From Girardinichthys multiradiatus (taxonomy: Eukaryota > Chordata > Actinopteri > Cyprinodontiformes > Goodeidae), in the NCBI RefSeq assembly GCF_021462225.1, contig NC_061816.1, positions 6,916,119 through 6,980,118 of the forward strand: a DNA stretch of 64,000 nt, written 5' to 3'. Below are positions 1 through 10,399 of the stretch, in pieces. Within the stretch, counting starts at the first letter, position 1, and every line of letters begins with the position of its first letter. Made by a program: the position numbers and the translations under genes. The notes under the pieces were generated by a model, which was not told the origin of the DNA, ran no database searches, and saw nothing but the letters and a program-made list of their open reading frames with translations.

Positions 1-564
1 CAGCCATGAAGTTAACTTGATGTACTGTAAGCTAATTATTACTGGATTTAACTAAAATCAGCATGAAACTTGTATAGTTTTCCTTAAGTTTCTAAGTGGT
101 TCCACACTCTTGGTTTTATGTTGCATTCAGACAACTGAAGAACCACCAGAACCATGAATAAATCGTAGAACAGCTTTCAATTGTAATACCTGTTAATACT
201 CGTTTTTCATCTGATTTTGTCAGGATTTTATCACATCAATGTCATGGGACTTTTGGCTCAGTCTTCTTGCCGGCGCTGCTTCATTTCTTACAGAACCCAG
301 TTTGGGTCAAGCTCCAGCTGTTGGAGAGATGGACTCTGACTCTATCACACTTATATAGCAGACTCATGGTTGACCCAAACACTGCAAGGTGCGCAGGTCC
401 TGTGGCTGCAAACAAGCCCAAATCTGACAGTAGGTATGAACACTGGGCTTATCTCTACTTTGGTCTCAGTCTTAGGGCTCATTCAGATGAAACTGTGAAA
501 GGTTTTGTTGCCATGTTCCTTTTAGAGAAGAGAGATTTTTCTTTGTAAACCTTTCAAGCCTAAA
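1..564. other. Unassigned AT-rich DNA
   Basis: No repeat family, RNA gene or exon is recognised here. A 93-codon open frame at 267-548 (+) has no protein motif I know and a composition typical of chance. Confidence 0.5.
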
Positions 565-947
565 GAATCAATCAGCCGGCTCATCAGCCTCAATTTTCTT
601 AATTTTTGATAATCTGTGATCAGCCGATACTTACATGTGAAACCAATTTGATCTACTTGTCTAACCTGTTGTGCAAGTTTTGTTTGTTTTTAAAATGTGA
701 AAACTTAAAGATTAAAGGAATTGGGATACTCTAAACTTTTCATTTATAGCAATGCCTCATGTGCAGTTAAAACAAGTTTGTATTATTTCATGGGTATTTT
801 TTAATGTTTTTCAATTAAATAAGATTGGAACATTGAAAGTGTCAGACATTAAAAAATGGTATGGCCAAAATCAGAATTGGCAGGTCAGGCTTTTTAAAGA
901 TTGGTGATTGACCAGAAAACTACAATCGGTGCACCCCTACTTTGAAC
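565..947. mobile_element. Decayed non-autonomous DNA element (hAT-like MITE)
   Basis: The right end reads 'caatcggtgcacccctac', which resembles the terminal 'tagggatgcaccgattg' of a common fish miniature element. The preceding text (gaccagaaaactacaatcgg, and aatcagaattggcaggtcag) also fits that family from memory. The left part carries related 'cagccgg' and 'cagccgatac' words, but no clean left terminus is visible. There is no coding capacity. The family assignment is an inference. Confidence 0.5.
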
Positions 948-1691
948 GTCTACTTCTAGGAAGACTATCCACTCTCTTGAATGTATTTCACTTGTTAAAA
1001 ATCTTCCTTATCGTAAAACAATGGACTTTGTTGTGTTTGGAAATGGCATAATGAACTCTTCCCAGATCGATAGAAACAAATGTTTTTCATGCTACAATTC
1101 AGATTGTTTCACCTTGGTCTTGTTGGAGCAGCAAGAGTGAACCTTCAGTCATAAATTGACCAAACAGTATTTCTCACACACAGCAGTCAGAGTTTTGGGT
1201 CTATTTATCATTACGGCACCTTTGGTTCTGGAACAAAATAAAACCTAAATAGTACTAAAGACTTCTTTCCATGGTAGAGCAGTTATAGAAGAAACACAGA
1301 GGAGCAGTAAAACTCTTTAAAGAAAGCCTCTTCATCCAAACAATCAACTCATTTTCAGGTGAACAGTGTACTTTAATAACAGAAGGTTATTCTACAAAGT
1401 TAATTTATTGTGTTGTTCTCCTCAAAGATGACATGACTTTGGTTTGAATTAAACTAATTGGTTTCCAAACAAACGTGCACAGGTGCATTTTACCTCCTCG
1501 CTGCAGTAATTGTTATCCTCAAGACGATTGTTCTATCTTTATTAAAACAGGATATATTGACTTCCAAATCCCTGCTCCCAGAGCAATAACACAGTACATC
1601 TTGATACACCTTCAGCAAGCGGCAATAAAGTGCAAAATTTGTTTATGAAAGGTGGAAAACTGTTTTAATGAAGGATAAACACCAAATTACC
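948..1691. other. Unassigned single-copy-looking DNA
   Basis: AT-rich sequence leading to the Tc1 insertion site. No gene, RNA or repeat family is recognised. Confidence 0.4.
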
Positions 1692-1693
1692 TA

Positions 1694-1893
1694 CAGGTCC
1701 TTCTCAAAATATTAGCATAATGTGATAAAGTTAATTATTTTCCATAATGTCATGATGAAAATTTAACATTAATATATTTTAGATTCATTGCACACTAACT
1801 GAAATATTTCAGGTCTTTTATTGTCTTAATACGGATGATTTTGGCATACAGCTCATGAAAACCCAAAATTCCTATCTCACAAAATTAGCATAT
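1694..1893 (+). repeat. Left terminal inverted repeat of Tc1-like element
   Basis: This 200-bp repeat is inverted relative to 3104-3303. Mismatches seen by eye include cataatgtg versus catattgtg, gttaatt versus gttcatt, cattaat versus cattcat, and gattttgg versus gattgtgg. The length puts the element in the long-TIR type of fish Tc1 elements. Transposase binding sites are expected at the outer and inner ends of such repeats (family knowledge). Confidence 0.93.
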
Positions 1894-2021
1894 CATTAAA
1901 AGGGTCTCTAAACGAGCTATGAACCTAATCATCTGAATCAACGAGTTAACTCTAAACACCTGCAAAAGATTCCTGAGGCCTTTAAAACTCCCAGCCTGGT
2001 TCATCACTCCAAACCCCAATC

Positions 2022-3026
2022 ATGGGTAAGACTGCCGACCTGACTGCTGTCCAGAAGGCCACTATTGACACCCTCAAGCAAGAGGGTAAGACACAGAAAG
2101 ACATTTCTGAACGAATAGGCTGTTCCCAGAGTGCTGTATCAAGGCACCTCAGTGGGAAGTCTGTGGGAAGGAAAAAGTGTGGCAGAAAACGCTGCACAAC
2201 GAGAAGAGGTGACCGGACCCTGAGGAAGTTTGTGGAGAAGGGCCGATTCCAGACCTTGGGGGACTTGTGGAAGCAGTGGACTGAGTCTGGAGTAGAAACA
2301 TCCAGAGCCACCGTGCACAGGCGTGTGCAGGAAATAGGCTACAGGTGCCGCATTCCCCAGGTCAAGCCACCTTTGAACCCGAAACAGCAGCAGAAGCGCC
2401 TGACCTGGGCTACAGAGAAGCAGCACTGGACTGTTGCTCAGTGGTCCAAAGTACTTTTTTCGGAGGAAAGCAAATTCTGCATGTCATTCGGAAATCAAGG
2501 TGCCAGAGTCTGGAGGAAGACTGGGGAGAAGGAAATGCCAAAATGCCAGAAGTCCAGTGTCAAGTACCCACAGTCAGTGATGGTCTGGGGTGCCGTGTCA
2601 GCTGCTGGTATTGGTCCACTGTGTTTTATCAAGGGCAGGGTCAATGCAGCTAGCTATCAGGAGATTTTGGAGCACTTCATGCTTCCATCTGCTGAAAAGC
2701 TTTATGGAGATGAAGATTTTATTTTTCAGCACAACCTGGCACCTGCTCACAGTGCCAAAACCACTGGTAAATGGTTTACTGACCATGGTATCACTGTGCT
2801 CAATTGGCCTGCCAACTCTCCTGACCTGAACCCCATAGAGAATCTGTGGGATATTGTAAAGAGAACGTTGAGAGACTCAAGACCCAACACTCTGGATGAG
2901 CTAAAGGCCGCTATCGAAGCATCCTGGGCCTCCATAAGACCTCAGCAGTGCCACAGGCTGATTGCCTCCATGCCACGCTGCATTGAAGCAGTCATTTCTG
3001 CAAAAGGATTTCCAACCAAGTATTGA
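2022..3026 (+). CDS. Tc1-like transposase, full-length frame with altered DDE triad
   Basis: A 334-residue cut-and-paste transposase of the Tc1/mariner superfamily, expected to bind the element's inverted repeats and cut at TA sites. The start MGKTADLT is typical of the family and lies 129 bp inside the left repeat. Residues 8-45 form the first helix-turn-helix of the paired-like DNA-binding region. A basic GRKKCGRKR linker (49-57) follows, then a second helix-turn-helix (about 65-112). The catalytic core holds FSEESKF (146-152), WGA (189-191), FQHNLAPAH (235-243) and SPDLNPIENLW (266-276). The expected DD34E triad is therefore E148, N238 and E273: the aspartate usual in FSDESKF is Glu, and the one in QHD/QQDxAPAH is Asn. 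The 34-residue spacing from N238 to E273 is kept, and there are no stops or frameshifts. Asp-to-Asn at a metal ligand normally abolishes catalysis, so the protein should bind DNA but not cut it. Confidence 0.95.
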   Translation: MGKTADLTAVQKATIDTLKQEGKTQKDISERIGCSQSAVSRHLSGKSVGRKKCGRKRCTTRRGDRTLRKFVEKGRFQTLGDLWKQWTESGVETSRATVHRRVQEIGYRCRIPQVKPPLNPKQQQKRLTWATEKQHWTVAQWSKVLFSEESKFCMSFGNQGARVWRKTGEKEMPKCQKSSVKYPQSVMVWGAVSAAGIGPLCFIKGRVNAASYQEILEHFMLPSAEKLYGDEDFIFQHNLAPAHSAKTTGKWFTDHGITVLNWPANSPDLNPIENLWDIVKRTLRDSRPNTLDELKAAIEASWASIRPQQCHRLIASMPRCIEAVISAKGFPTKY

Positions 3027-3103
3027 GTGCATAACTGTACATGATTATTTGAAGGTTGATGTTTTTTGTATTAAAAACACTTTTCTTTTATTGGTCGGAT
3101 GAA

Positions 3104-3303
3104 ATATGCTAATTTTGTGAGATAGGAATTTTGGGTTTTCATGAGCTGTATGCCACAATCATCCGTATTAAGACAATAAAAGACCTGAAATATTTCAGTT
3201 AGTGTGCAATGAATCTAAAATATATGAATGTTAAATTTTCATCATGACATTATGGAAAATAATGAACTTTATCACAATATGCTAATATTTTGAGAAGGAC
3301 CTG
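3104..3303 (-). repeat. Right terminal inverted repeat of Tc1-like element
   Basis: Inverted partner of 1694-1893. It starts 77 bp after the transposase stop codon and ends in GGACCTG next to the TA target duplication at 3304-3305. Confidence 0.93.
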
Positions 3304-3305
3304 TA

Positions 3306-3960
3306 TAAGTATGTTTCCGTCTGATCCATAAGAGAGAAGATGTTGACTTCTTCTGTCTTTTTTATCCCCTTTTCTAGGCTTATAAAATTCTTAGTGCTTT
3401 ATCCATTATACCATTCTCATGCAGTCCCTGGGAAACTCGGCGCACCCTTTATAATTACTGCACCAACTGCCGACTGACAAGGCTCATTTGCCTTCGCAGC
3501 AAGAGGTTGTCTCTTTCCTAAGGTACCTCTGCTGTGCCGATGCCCTCCCCTTGTCACTACAAATTCCCGTCTTTACCTACGCAGCCGGTGGCGCCTTCAA
3601 ATATGGATGTGCGACCTGCTTAAGGAGAGGGCTGTCAGGAGAAACAGAGAAAGAGGATGCTCAGAGGGGATTAGATTTCTGGGCAGATTTCTTGTGTTTG
3701 AATTAATGCTGCATATAATATAAAGCTTGCTTTGTAGTAGACAGATTCCTACAGATAAAACTTACAGGGGTTTGTGTGAGGAGGTATATTTCAAGTGGTA
3801 AGATGCTGACAAGAATTCATAGAAGAAGACTTCTGAATCCAATCGTGTAATAAAAGACTTTGGTAGAATTTCAGGGCAAGATCTACTTCAGTCACGTTTA
3901 TATATTTCATGTATAAAAAGGTAATCCTGATGGAAATAAAGGCCATAAAGGCTAGTAGTC
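3306..3960. other. Unassigned DNA
   Basis: A GC-richer patch at about 3430-3660 has an open frame (3488-3706, +, 72 codons) with no recognised domain. No repeat family is recognised. Confidence 0.4.
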
Positions 3961-3964
3961 GTCA

Positions 3965-4172
3965 ATTCCAGCTTTTTCCTGCCATATGTCAATGTGCCCC
4001 TGGGCAAGGCACTTAACCTCAAGTTGCCTACTGATCTGCGTATCAGTGTATGAATGTGTGAGCGTTAGTGAGTGCGATTGGGTGAATGTGGCTCTAGTGT
4101 AAAGCGCTTTGAGTGGTCTGTGTGACTGGGAAAGCGCTATATAAATTCAGTCCATTTACCATTTAATGTGCA
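3965..4172 (+). repeat. 5'-truncated tRNA-derived SINE
   Basis: From 'atgtgcccctgggcaaggca' to 'cagtccatttacca' this closely matches the body and tail of the SINE at 50383-50632. The tRNA-like head with its A and B boxes is missing, as is typical of truncated retrotransposition. The 3' part (aaagcgctttgag, agcgctatataaattcag) is the LINE-like tail shared by many fish SINEs. Confidence 0.8.
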
Positions 4173-4489
4173 AAAATCCTAGTTTAATTGTTCATATTTT
4201 GCAGCAAAGTACAATTTGTAATTTGGATATTATTTTGCACTCTTGTTCACTTTAATAATAATGTTTTAGTGGTGACGTTTCTAATTTGTTTTGGACAAAT
4301 CTGTAAATAAATGGAAAAAAAATAAAACAGTTCGGCTGGCAAAAAAGTGGGATTATAGTAATACTTAGTGAAGCTTGAGGAGCAATCATCTGAGATAACC
4401 ATGTGGAAAAAGTACATATTTATTGCTCACATTAATGGAAACAATTATTTTTAAATGAGCAAATATCTAATCTGTTTGCTTTTATTAGT
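4173..4489. other. Unassigned AT-rich DNA
   Basis: Low-complexity AT-rich sequence with A-runs near 4313-4325. No gene or repeat family is recognised. Confidence 0.4.
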
Positions 4490-4983
4490 TTAGTTTATTT
4501 GTAGATTAAACTACATTACCTTAGTGTAGTTTAGAATACCTTAGATGCCTTTAGAATACCTCATTTGTTTTTGGTTTAATATAAATTGGTTTGGTTTAAT
4601 TTACGTTTTCCTTGGCTAAGTTTAGCTAAACATAGTTTAACTGTGTTTATCTTACCTTAGCTTAGCTAAATTTACCCCACCTTAGTTTAGGTCAGATCAT
4701 TTTTATTCTCTTTTGTTAGCTTGTCTTTACTTAGCCTATTTTTTCTTTATGTTGATTTACTTCACTCATCTGAGGTTTACCTTAATTGCTTAGTTTAGCT
4801 AAGGTTAATTAATGCAAGCTAACCATACCTTAGTTTAGTTTGGCCTACCTTTGTTTAGCTTAGTTAAGTTTGCCTTAACTTAGCTCAGTGTTCAACATGC
4901 TTAGTTCAGCTTACCTTGTTTTAGTTTAGTTTGTCTTGCCTTACTAAAATTTAGCCTAACTAAGCTTAGCTTAGCTAATGGAG
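4490..4983. repeat. Degenerate TTAGC/TTAGT-rich tract
   Basis: About 500 bp is dominated by imperfect words TTAGT, TTAGC, CTTAG, CCTTA and GTTTA, for example 'ccttagcttagctaaattta'. It has the look of an old five- or six-base satellite that has lost register. Tracts with the complementary words occur at 46140-46850 and 49185-50240. It is not the vertebrate telomere repeat, because TTAGGG is absent. Confidence 0.65.
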
Positions 4984-5025
4984 GCAGTGGACCTCCTGCT
5001 ATGTTAGTTGGGGACCCCTGGTGTA
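4984..5025. mobile_element. Possible hAT-type terminus
   Basis: The phrase 'gttggggacccctggtg' directly after the TTAGC tract resembles the right end of common vertebrate hAT elements (…ttggggacccctg). No matching left end was found, so only a terminal fragment can be argued. Confidence 0.35.
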
Positions 5026-5640
5026 AATAATGTTTATTGCTTGCATCAGTTAACCTTGCATTTTACTCAGTGCTCTGATCTCTACAAGTAGCTACACATA
5101 AAAATTAGGTCTTATTGGAGCTACTAGCTGAAAGCTTGGTATAGAGTAGATGATCAACTGAAGTATGTTGCATCCCCAAGTTTCTGACTTAAATCTTTGC
5201 TGGATATCTGCTGTCATGTTAGAACAGCCCTGATGGACAATAAAACATCATGTGCTCCATACTATAACATTAAGGTTTAAGCACCTTGAAGCAGGCAGTG
5301 TTGTCAGCATGTCAGGCTGTGTTATAGTCAGCTGTATGATAGCTCTTACAGTGACTATGACCTGTCATGACAAATGCATCATGCTGGCAGCAAATTTTCT
5401 TTTACTGAAACCCGAAAACACAGAAATGTTTATGTACTTGAATTTAAAAACAGGAGAAAAGGTAATATTTTGCTTTAGCTGCTGATGGCCAGAAACAAGT
5501 GAGATGTTCACATCCTGATCCTAAACAGATTTGATGTCCAACATTTTCAGAGGTCCTCCTCTGATTTAACAAGTAATCTTCCTCATCTCACATGACAGAT
5601 GGCTTCAACAGACAGGTAGCTGGTATGACAACTGCTTCAA
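5026..5640. other. Unassigned DNA
   Basis: Nothing recognisable. An open frame at 5252-5485 (+, 77 codons) has no known motif. Confidence 0.4.
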
Positions 5641-5649
5641 AATTGATAA

Positions 5650-6010
5650 TTTCTTAATGAAGGCCCAGCCCTGTCGTCTCCTGGCATCACAAAAACGAGG
5701 ATGTCTCCTCTGTTAGCGCCGGCTCCGTCTGTCAGTGCATAGCGAGCACATGGGTCATGCATAAACCAGCAGCACGGTGATCCCAGGTTGTCCCCCGATG
5801 CACCGCCTCCGGTGATCCGACTACCGGAGCCGTGCCATTATGCTGCTGCTTTGAGCTAAAACAAATATGAAACCGCGCCACTTTGTGTCACAAATTTTTA
5901 CATCCAACACGGCTCACGTGACAAAATGGAGGGAGGGGAAACCTTTTCTTGGCCATCTGTGAGCTAAAAAGGTGGAGAGGCCTCGAGGGAGCAGAGCAGG
6001 AGGAGAGTGG
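5650..6010. promoter_or_regulatory. CpG-rich patch, candidate regulatory element or TSS region
   Basis: In an AT-rich window this segment has a cluster of CpG dinucleotides (about 5690-5835) and a long hairpin: ctccggt (5807-5813) pairs with accggag (5823-5829), with an outer gcacgg/ccgtgc pair (5772-5777 and 5830-5835). A CACGTG E-box follows at about 5915. There is no clear TATA box, exon or coding frame. A CpG-rich enhancer or an unannotated promoter is possible; this is inference from composition only. Confidence 0.3.
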
Positions 6011-6789
6011 GGATGTAAGCCATTACAGATGTGGATGTGACACTGCTGTCTGAGCGGTATGAGCCCTGTGGCCATTTCAAATGTTTATGTCCATACCTGT
6101 CTATATAGACTGCAGTCACATCTCTGCAAAGTATACAGATATGGAGAAGAAAATGGATTTGTCACACAATTGGAAGCCGAGGTTGTGTGCCATCCAGCTA
6201 CCAACTGCACAGACAGACCTTTTTTTCTAGAATAAAACAGCAGCAGGATGTCTGTGCACACACTTGCATGTGCATTGGTAAAACTAAAAGTGGGTCGACT
6301 TTGAACACAGGCTGCTAATCGCTGTGAGGCAAACCAACTGGAATATATGTAAGAATATATGAATATGTTTCATGAGAATTATTTGTTAGTCCTCTGAAGA
6401 CCTCGTTTTGACCCCACCTATAACTATCTGACTACCTACATGTAAGCAAACACTGCAAAACCAGACTGTGAATTATTTAATATCAGCATAAAGCAGCCGG
6501 CACAAACACAGTGCACAGTTACTCTAGGTGTACAAGATATTAATTTATTATTGAAAAATAAAATGCACTATTTCTAAACTTTCTGTTTAAATGCATTGGG
6601 TTTCATGGTCAGGACACGAGTAAGAACATCTCATTAAAGACATGATCTAGAGTGTGATTGGGTAATTTATTTCACAACAAAAGCCTACTGCTAGGCCAGC
6701 TCCTTTATCTACTTTTTACTCCTGGCTCCACTTGGGGCCTTATTGTAACATCATAAAGTCCCTGGCTGTGGCTGTTTTCTTTGCAAGAT
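6011..6789. other. Unassigned DNA
   Basis: No coding, RNA or repeat signature is recognised between the CpG-rich patch and the LINE fossil. Confidence 0.4.
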
Positions 6790-6990
6790 TTTGCTAAACT
6801 GTAGCTTAGAAAAGGGAAGGTGGGTGTTCCTCAAGGGTCGATCTTGGGACCCCTTTTTATTTTTCAGTTTTTATAAATAATCTCAGGATATCTGTAGCAG
6901 CAGCATTTATAAATGACGCCTACATGTATATCTCGGTTTTGCTCTGGCTGGATCAGCCACAAGTGTGAAATAAGCTGGAAATGGGTTACT
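6790..6990 (+). pseudogene. LINE reverse-transcriptase fragment
   Basis: Bases 6823-6849 translate as GVPQGSILG, the reverse-transcriptase motif of non-LTR retrotransposons. The next codons give PLF, and after a one-base shift SVFINNL, matching the usual GPLLFSxxINNL continuation. About 70 bp further, 'catttataaatgacgcctac' is a damaged LYADDT catalytic box. Stops and frameshifts make it non-functional. The clade cannot be assigned from so short a piece. Related boxes occur at 12.5-13.3 kb. Confidence 0.75.
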
Positions 6991-7800
6991 TGTATGGGAC
7001 TCATTATGGGTTGACTACATGCAACCCATATCTACAAAATAAGTTGTATGGTCTGTTGGTCTCAAATTTATATGAACAATACCTGTTAAAATTGCCCAGG
7101 AGAAACAGGACTGATTTGGGCCCAATGTTATAGCTACTGGATCTAACTTTTCTAGCTAGTTAACTTTGGGTCATTGACCTGAAGAATTTCACCTGGGGCC
7201 CATTTTTATATGATTTCTTATCAATATGGGCACCAAAGGTAAATGAATACCAGATCAGGGGACAAAGTATAAATGTTTAAAGAGATGTGGCTTGAAAACA
7301 GGGATATCAATAGCTGTCTAAAACCCGTTGTGATTAGCTGTCAAGAACATGTTGAGGTGAGATAACCTTGGTATAAAAAGCATTGGACTTAAATACTAGA
7401 GCCAGGACTTAATTTGAGTAAGTTATATTTGAATTTCTAAAGGAATGAAGTCACTAACATATAATTGATGACATTATTATTGTAACACTTTAAGGGTGCA
7501 GGCTGTAACATTTTCAACATTTTTTGCTTTACAGACATTTGTTACTTCCATTGCCAAAGCACAACGTTGTGCAACAACAATAATGAATCAACAGATTACA
7601 TTATGAATTCATAGATAATAATGCATATTTCATTAATATATAAAAATCATTCAAATGAGACACACAACTTTAGAAAAGTTTGGGTTTAATGTGCTTCTTT
7701 TTAACATCTTTTACTTACTTCGGGTTGTCATTTCTTGATTTGGACCACAATGGCTCTTAATAACTTTGGCTAAAAATGATAAACAACCAGCTTAGTTTTT
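6991..7800. other. Unassigned DNA with scattered 'tgggtt/gggcccat' words
   Basis: Between 7000 and 7260 the words 'atgggtt', 'caacccat' and 'gggccca' recur, suggesting an old repeat that I cannot name. The remainder to 7800 shows nothing recognisable. Confidence 0.35.
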
Positions 7801-7801
7801 T

Positions 7802-7804
<3 letters not shown>

Positions 7805-7845
<41 letters not shown>

Positions 7846-7846
7846 C
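7805..7846. repeat. (TA)n microsatellite
   Basis: About 42 bp of alternating T and A with one G interruption. Confidence 0.95.
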
Positions 7847-8099
7847 ATAACAAATACAGGTTTTATAAGTTTTTCATGGTATATTTGCATTGCATTTCCA
7901 CAACAGAATGACACTAAAAATAAAAGTAATATATTTATAGATCTATTTTACTTGTCACGAGGTTGGAAACTCAAATACCAACATCCCCTTGAAGAAAATG
8001 TAATTGTCCTCTTTCTGCAAAATTTATGTTTTCATTTTAAAACCTAAAAAAAGAAAAAAAAAGAAAAATGGTGGTCTTTTAAAGACTGTAGTAGGTATT

Positions 8100-8200
8100 T
8101 ATCTAAATGTATAAGTTGTCTTTGGGGCTCTAAATGAGTTTTATTTAGCTGGACTGAGGGCACAAATGACTCTTTGGATTGTAAAGGTTGCAGACCCCTG
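8100..8200 (-). mobile_element. hAT-like terminal fragment
   Basis: 'ggctctaaatgagttt' … 'gtaaaggttgcagacccctg' is the reverse complement of the common hAT 5' end 'caggggtc..caacctttac…aagagcc'. A related left end in the opposite direction lies at 12656. Only the terminal region is recognisable. Confidence 0.55.
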
Positions 8201-9896
8201 AGTTAATAATCAGGTAAAAGTGTGGTGAATTCACAATTAATTAATAAAACAAGAGCGAAGGGAAGTTATTGTGTCACATAGTGATAACCTGGTTTGGATT
8301 GCTCTTTTTAACCATTATTAATGAAATTATGTGAAAAAGTTTTTTTTTAATATATATTTAATCAGGTTATCTTTCTCTGATATAAAACCGTATTTGATGA
8401 CCTTAAACATTTACCCCTGACAACAAAGTAAAAACGGGAAGAAATCTGTAAGCGGGCTGAGACTTTCCTCTGCCCTGTATTTAAACTCATGTTTCTGGGA
8501 TAAGCAGGTTTTATTTATAAGAAAAGAAGTAAAAATTGAGCTGAATGTAGGAGTTGGTGAAGAAGGAGGGCTCAGAGCTGGGGGAAGTCACTTTTGGTGA
8601 TATTAATTATTTCTGTGAATACAGGAGACTGGGGCTCCTGGGCGAGCATGTCAGTCGATTTTTCACTCCACGTGTGCTTGTAAGGTGTCTGCTTCCAGAC
8701 AGCCGTCTAGCTGAGCAGCTGACGGTCCACCGGCAAACACGAGGGAATTGCACCAACACGCACGCACACATATCCACACACCCCTCTTCTTTCATCTTGT
8801 TAATGGACATTCCTCCACAAATGTCTGCGAGTCTACCTGACTGCAATCCTTTAAACTTTAATTCACTCTACATTTAGCTCTGGTCATAAATACCATATTA
8901 GGTAGCAGCAGCATGTTTTATGTGCTCCCTATGGTCGTGCTTTTGTTTTAATGAAGCCATTTGCAGCTTATGCGCAAAAAAAAGAGGGAAAGAAAGTCGC
9001 ATATTAGATGGGATAGATCAGTCAAACCTATTCCCACACTGTGTTTTAAACATAGGCTGGAATAAAATGAGACCGGTGCCCATCCACCGGCAGAGGAAGA
9101 ATCTCTGTATCCTCGCATCTTTCTTCAGGTCTCGCTGATTCAAAAAGGCTTGTTATCATACTCTGACCGCAGGTTTACTGCAAATCATTGATATAATCAC
9201 ATTATTCCGGTAGATTAAGGAAATGTGTCCCAGTGATGATGGTGTGCTTATGGAAAAATCAGGTGCAGTGCAAACATGTAGTATGGATGTACTAAATACA
9301 TCAGGAGGTCTTGAAATAGTGTCTCAGAATCTCAGTGGATTTAAAAACTGTTACATGATACTTTTACCATTACTGAGCAATAAGAAAAAGGCGATGGTTG
9401 CAAATGGATTAAAACATTTACAGTGAAAGGTTTATAATGATAATGTGTCATTTGTCATTACACACATTTATTTGGGTCTGTAGGGATGTTTGGTTATATT
9501 AGCCAATCAAGTTTGTGATTTAACATTTTTGCGACTTTTATTTTATAGGTTTATGGTCTAAAAGCCCAATTAAAGCATATTTATTTTAGCAGCTTGAGTT
9601 GCTTCCCTAAATGGATTATATAGATTTTCTCTGGGGTGTAATCTGATAAAACTGTTTAAACTGGGCTGAACTGGAATGTATCTGATTAAAATGAACTGGA
9701 ATAAATAGATTATAGATTATCTGGATTATAATTTAGTAAAACTGAACAGAAAATATAGAAATGTCCACTTACCCCAATCCTTTATCTGTTTTTTGTCAAC
9801 TCTGAAAACGTCCATTACGTTTGGTATTTTTACTTAATTTAAATCAAAGGAATGCTTAATTTTAATGCATGTAATGAATTTGAAATGATCTGATGA
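8201..9896. other. Unassigned single-copy-looking DNA
   Basis: Nothing identifiable. A 107-codon open frame at 8554-8877 (+) covers a somewhat GC-richer patch but has no recognisable domain; the same patch is open for 79 codons on the other strand, so neither is persuasive. Confidence 0.4.
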
Positions 9897-9897
9897 T

Positions 9898-10243
9898 TAG
9901 CCCCAGCGCTGTTGCCTTGCAGCAAGAAGGTCCTGGGTTTGATTCCCGACCGGGGGTCTTTCTGCATGGAGTTTGCATGTTCTTCCAGTGCATGCGTGGG
10001 TTCTCACCGGGTACTCCGGCTTCCTCCCACAGTCCAAAGACATGCCTGTTAGGTTAATTGGTCTCTCTAAATTGACCTTAGGTGTATGAGTGTGTGTATG
10101 GTTGTTTGTGTGTTGCCCTGCGATGGACTGGCGATCTGTCCAGGGTGTACCCTGCCTCTCGCCCATAGACTGCTGGAGATAAGCACCAGCTCCCCCGCGA
10201 CCCACTATGGAAGAAGCGGTAGAAAATGACTGACTGACTGAAA
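9898..10243 (+). repeat. tRNA-derived SINE-like repeat, slightly 5'-truncated
   Basis: This is a very common fish repeat: 'gcaagaaggtcctgggtttg' with a B-box-like ggtttgattcc (9936-9946), then 'tgcatggagtttgcatgttc', 'cctcccacagtccaaagaca', 'ctgtccagggtgtaccctgc' and a (TGAC)n tail at 10228-10241. A fuller copy lies in the opposite direction at 61320-61682. Remnants lie at 26505-26690 and 49236-49358. Confidence 0.85.
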
Positions 10244-10399
10244 ATTAGTTTAATGTTGATTTGTTTCTGGGTTTTAGTTTAAAATTTGTTTGAATAGAAT
10301 CAAGTTGAGTCAGCCTCCCTTTTGTTTTAATTTAATTGGAGGAAATTAGATCAAATTTAAATTGAACCCTGGAAGAAAACCTGTTAAAGGCTGCGTATG

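Larger units (their letters stand above)
1694..3303 (+). mobile_element. Complete Tc1-like DNA transposon (TcMar-Tc1)
   Basis: The element is 1610 bp, begins CAGGTCCTTCTCAAAATATT and ends with its reverse complement. It is flanked by TA on both sides (1692-1693 and 3304-3305), the expected Tc1/mariner target duplication. The inverted repeats are about 200 bp (1694-1893 and 3104-3303), with only about four mismatches by eye, so the copy is fairly young. One uninterrupted 334-codon transposase lies between them on the + strand. The copy is structurally complete, but the transposase has lost two of the three catalytic acidic residues in their canonical form, so it probably cannot move itself. 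Its ends look suitable for mobilisation by a related enzyme supplied elsewhere. Confidence 0.95.

Noticed and set aside
1982..2426. Antisense open frames (109 and 95 codons) overlapping the transposase
   Set aside because: They are shadows of the intact transposase frame on the other strand and have no motifs.
2345..2935. Other short frames inside the transposase
   Set aside because: Alternative-register shadows of the 334-codon frame.
4490..4983. Interstitial telomere repeats
   Set aside because: The words are TTAGC/TTAGT, not TTAGGG, and no run of perfect hexamers exists.
8554..8877. Possible 107-codon gene
   Set aside because: The opposite strand is open over the same region, there is no domain, and no splice or promoter context is seen.
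9897..10205. 102-codon antisense protein, also present at 61251-61707
   Set aside because: It is the translation of the SINE-like repeat in both places.
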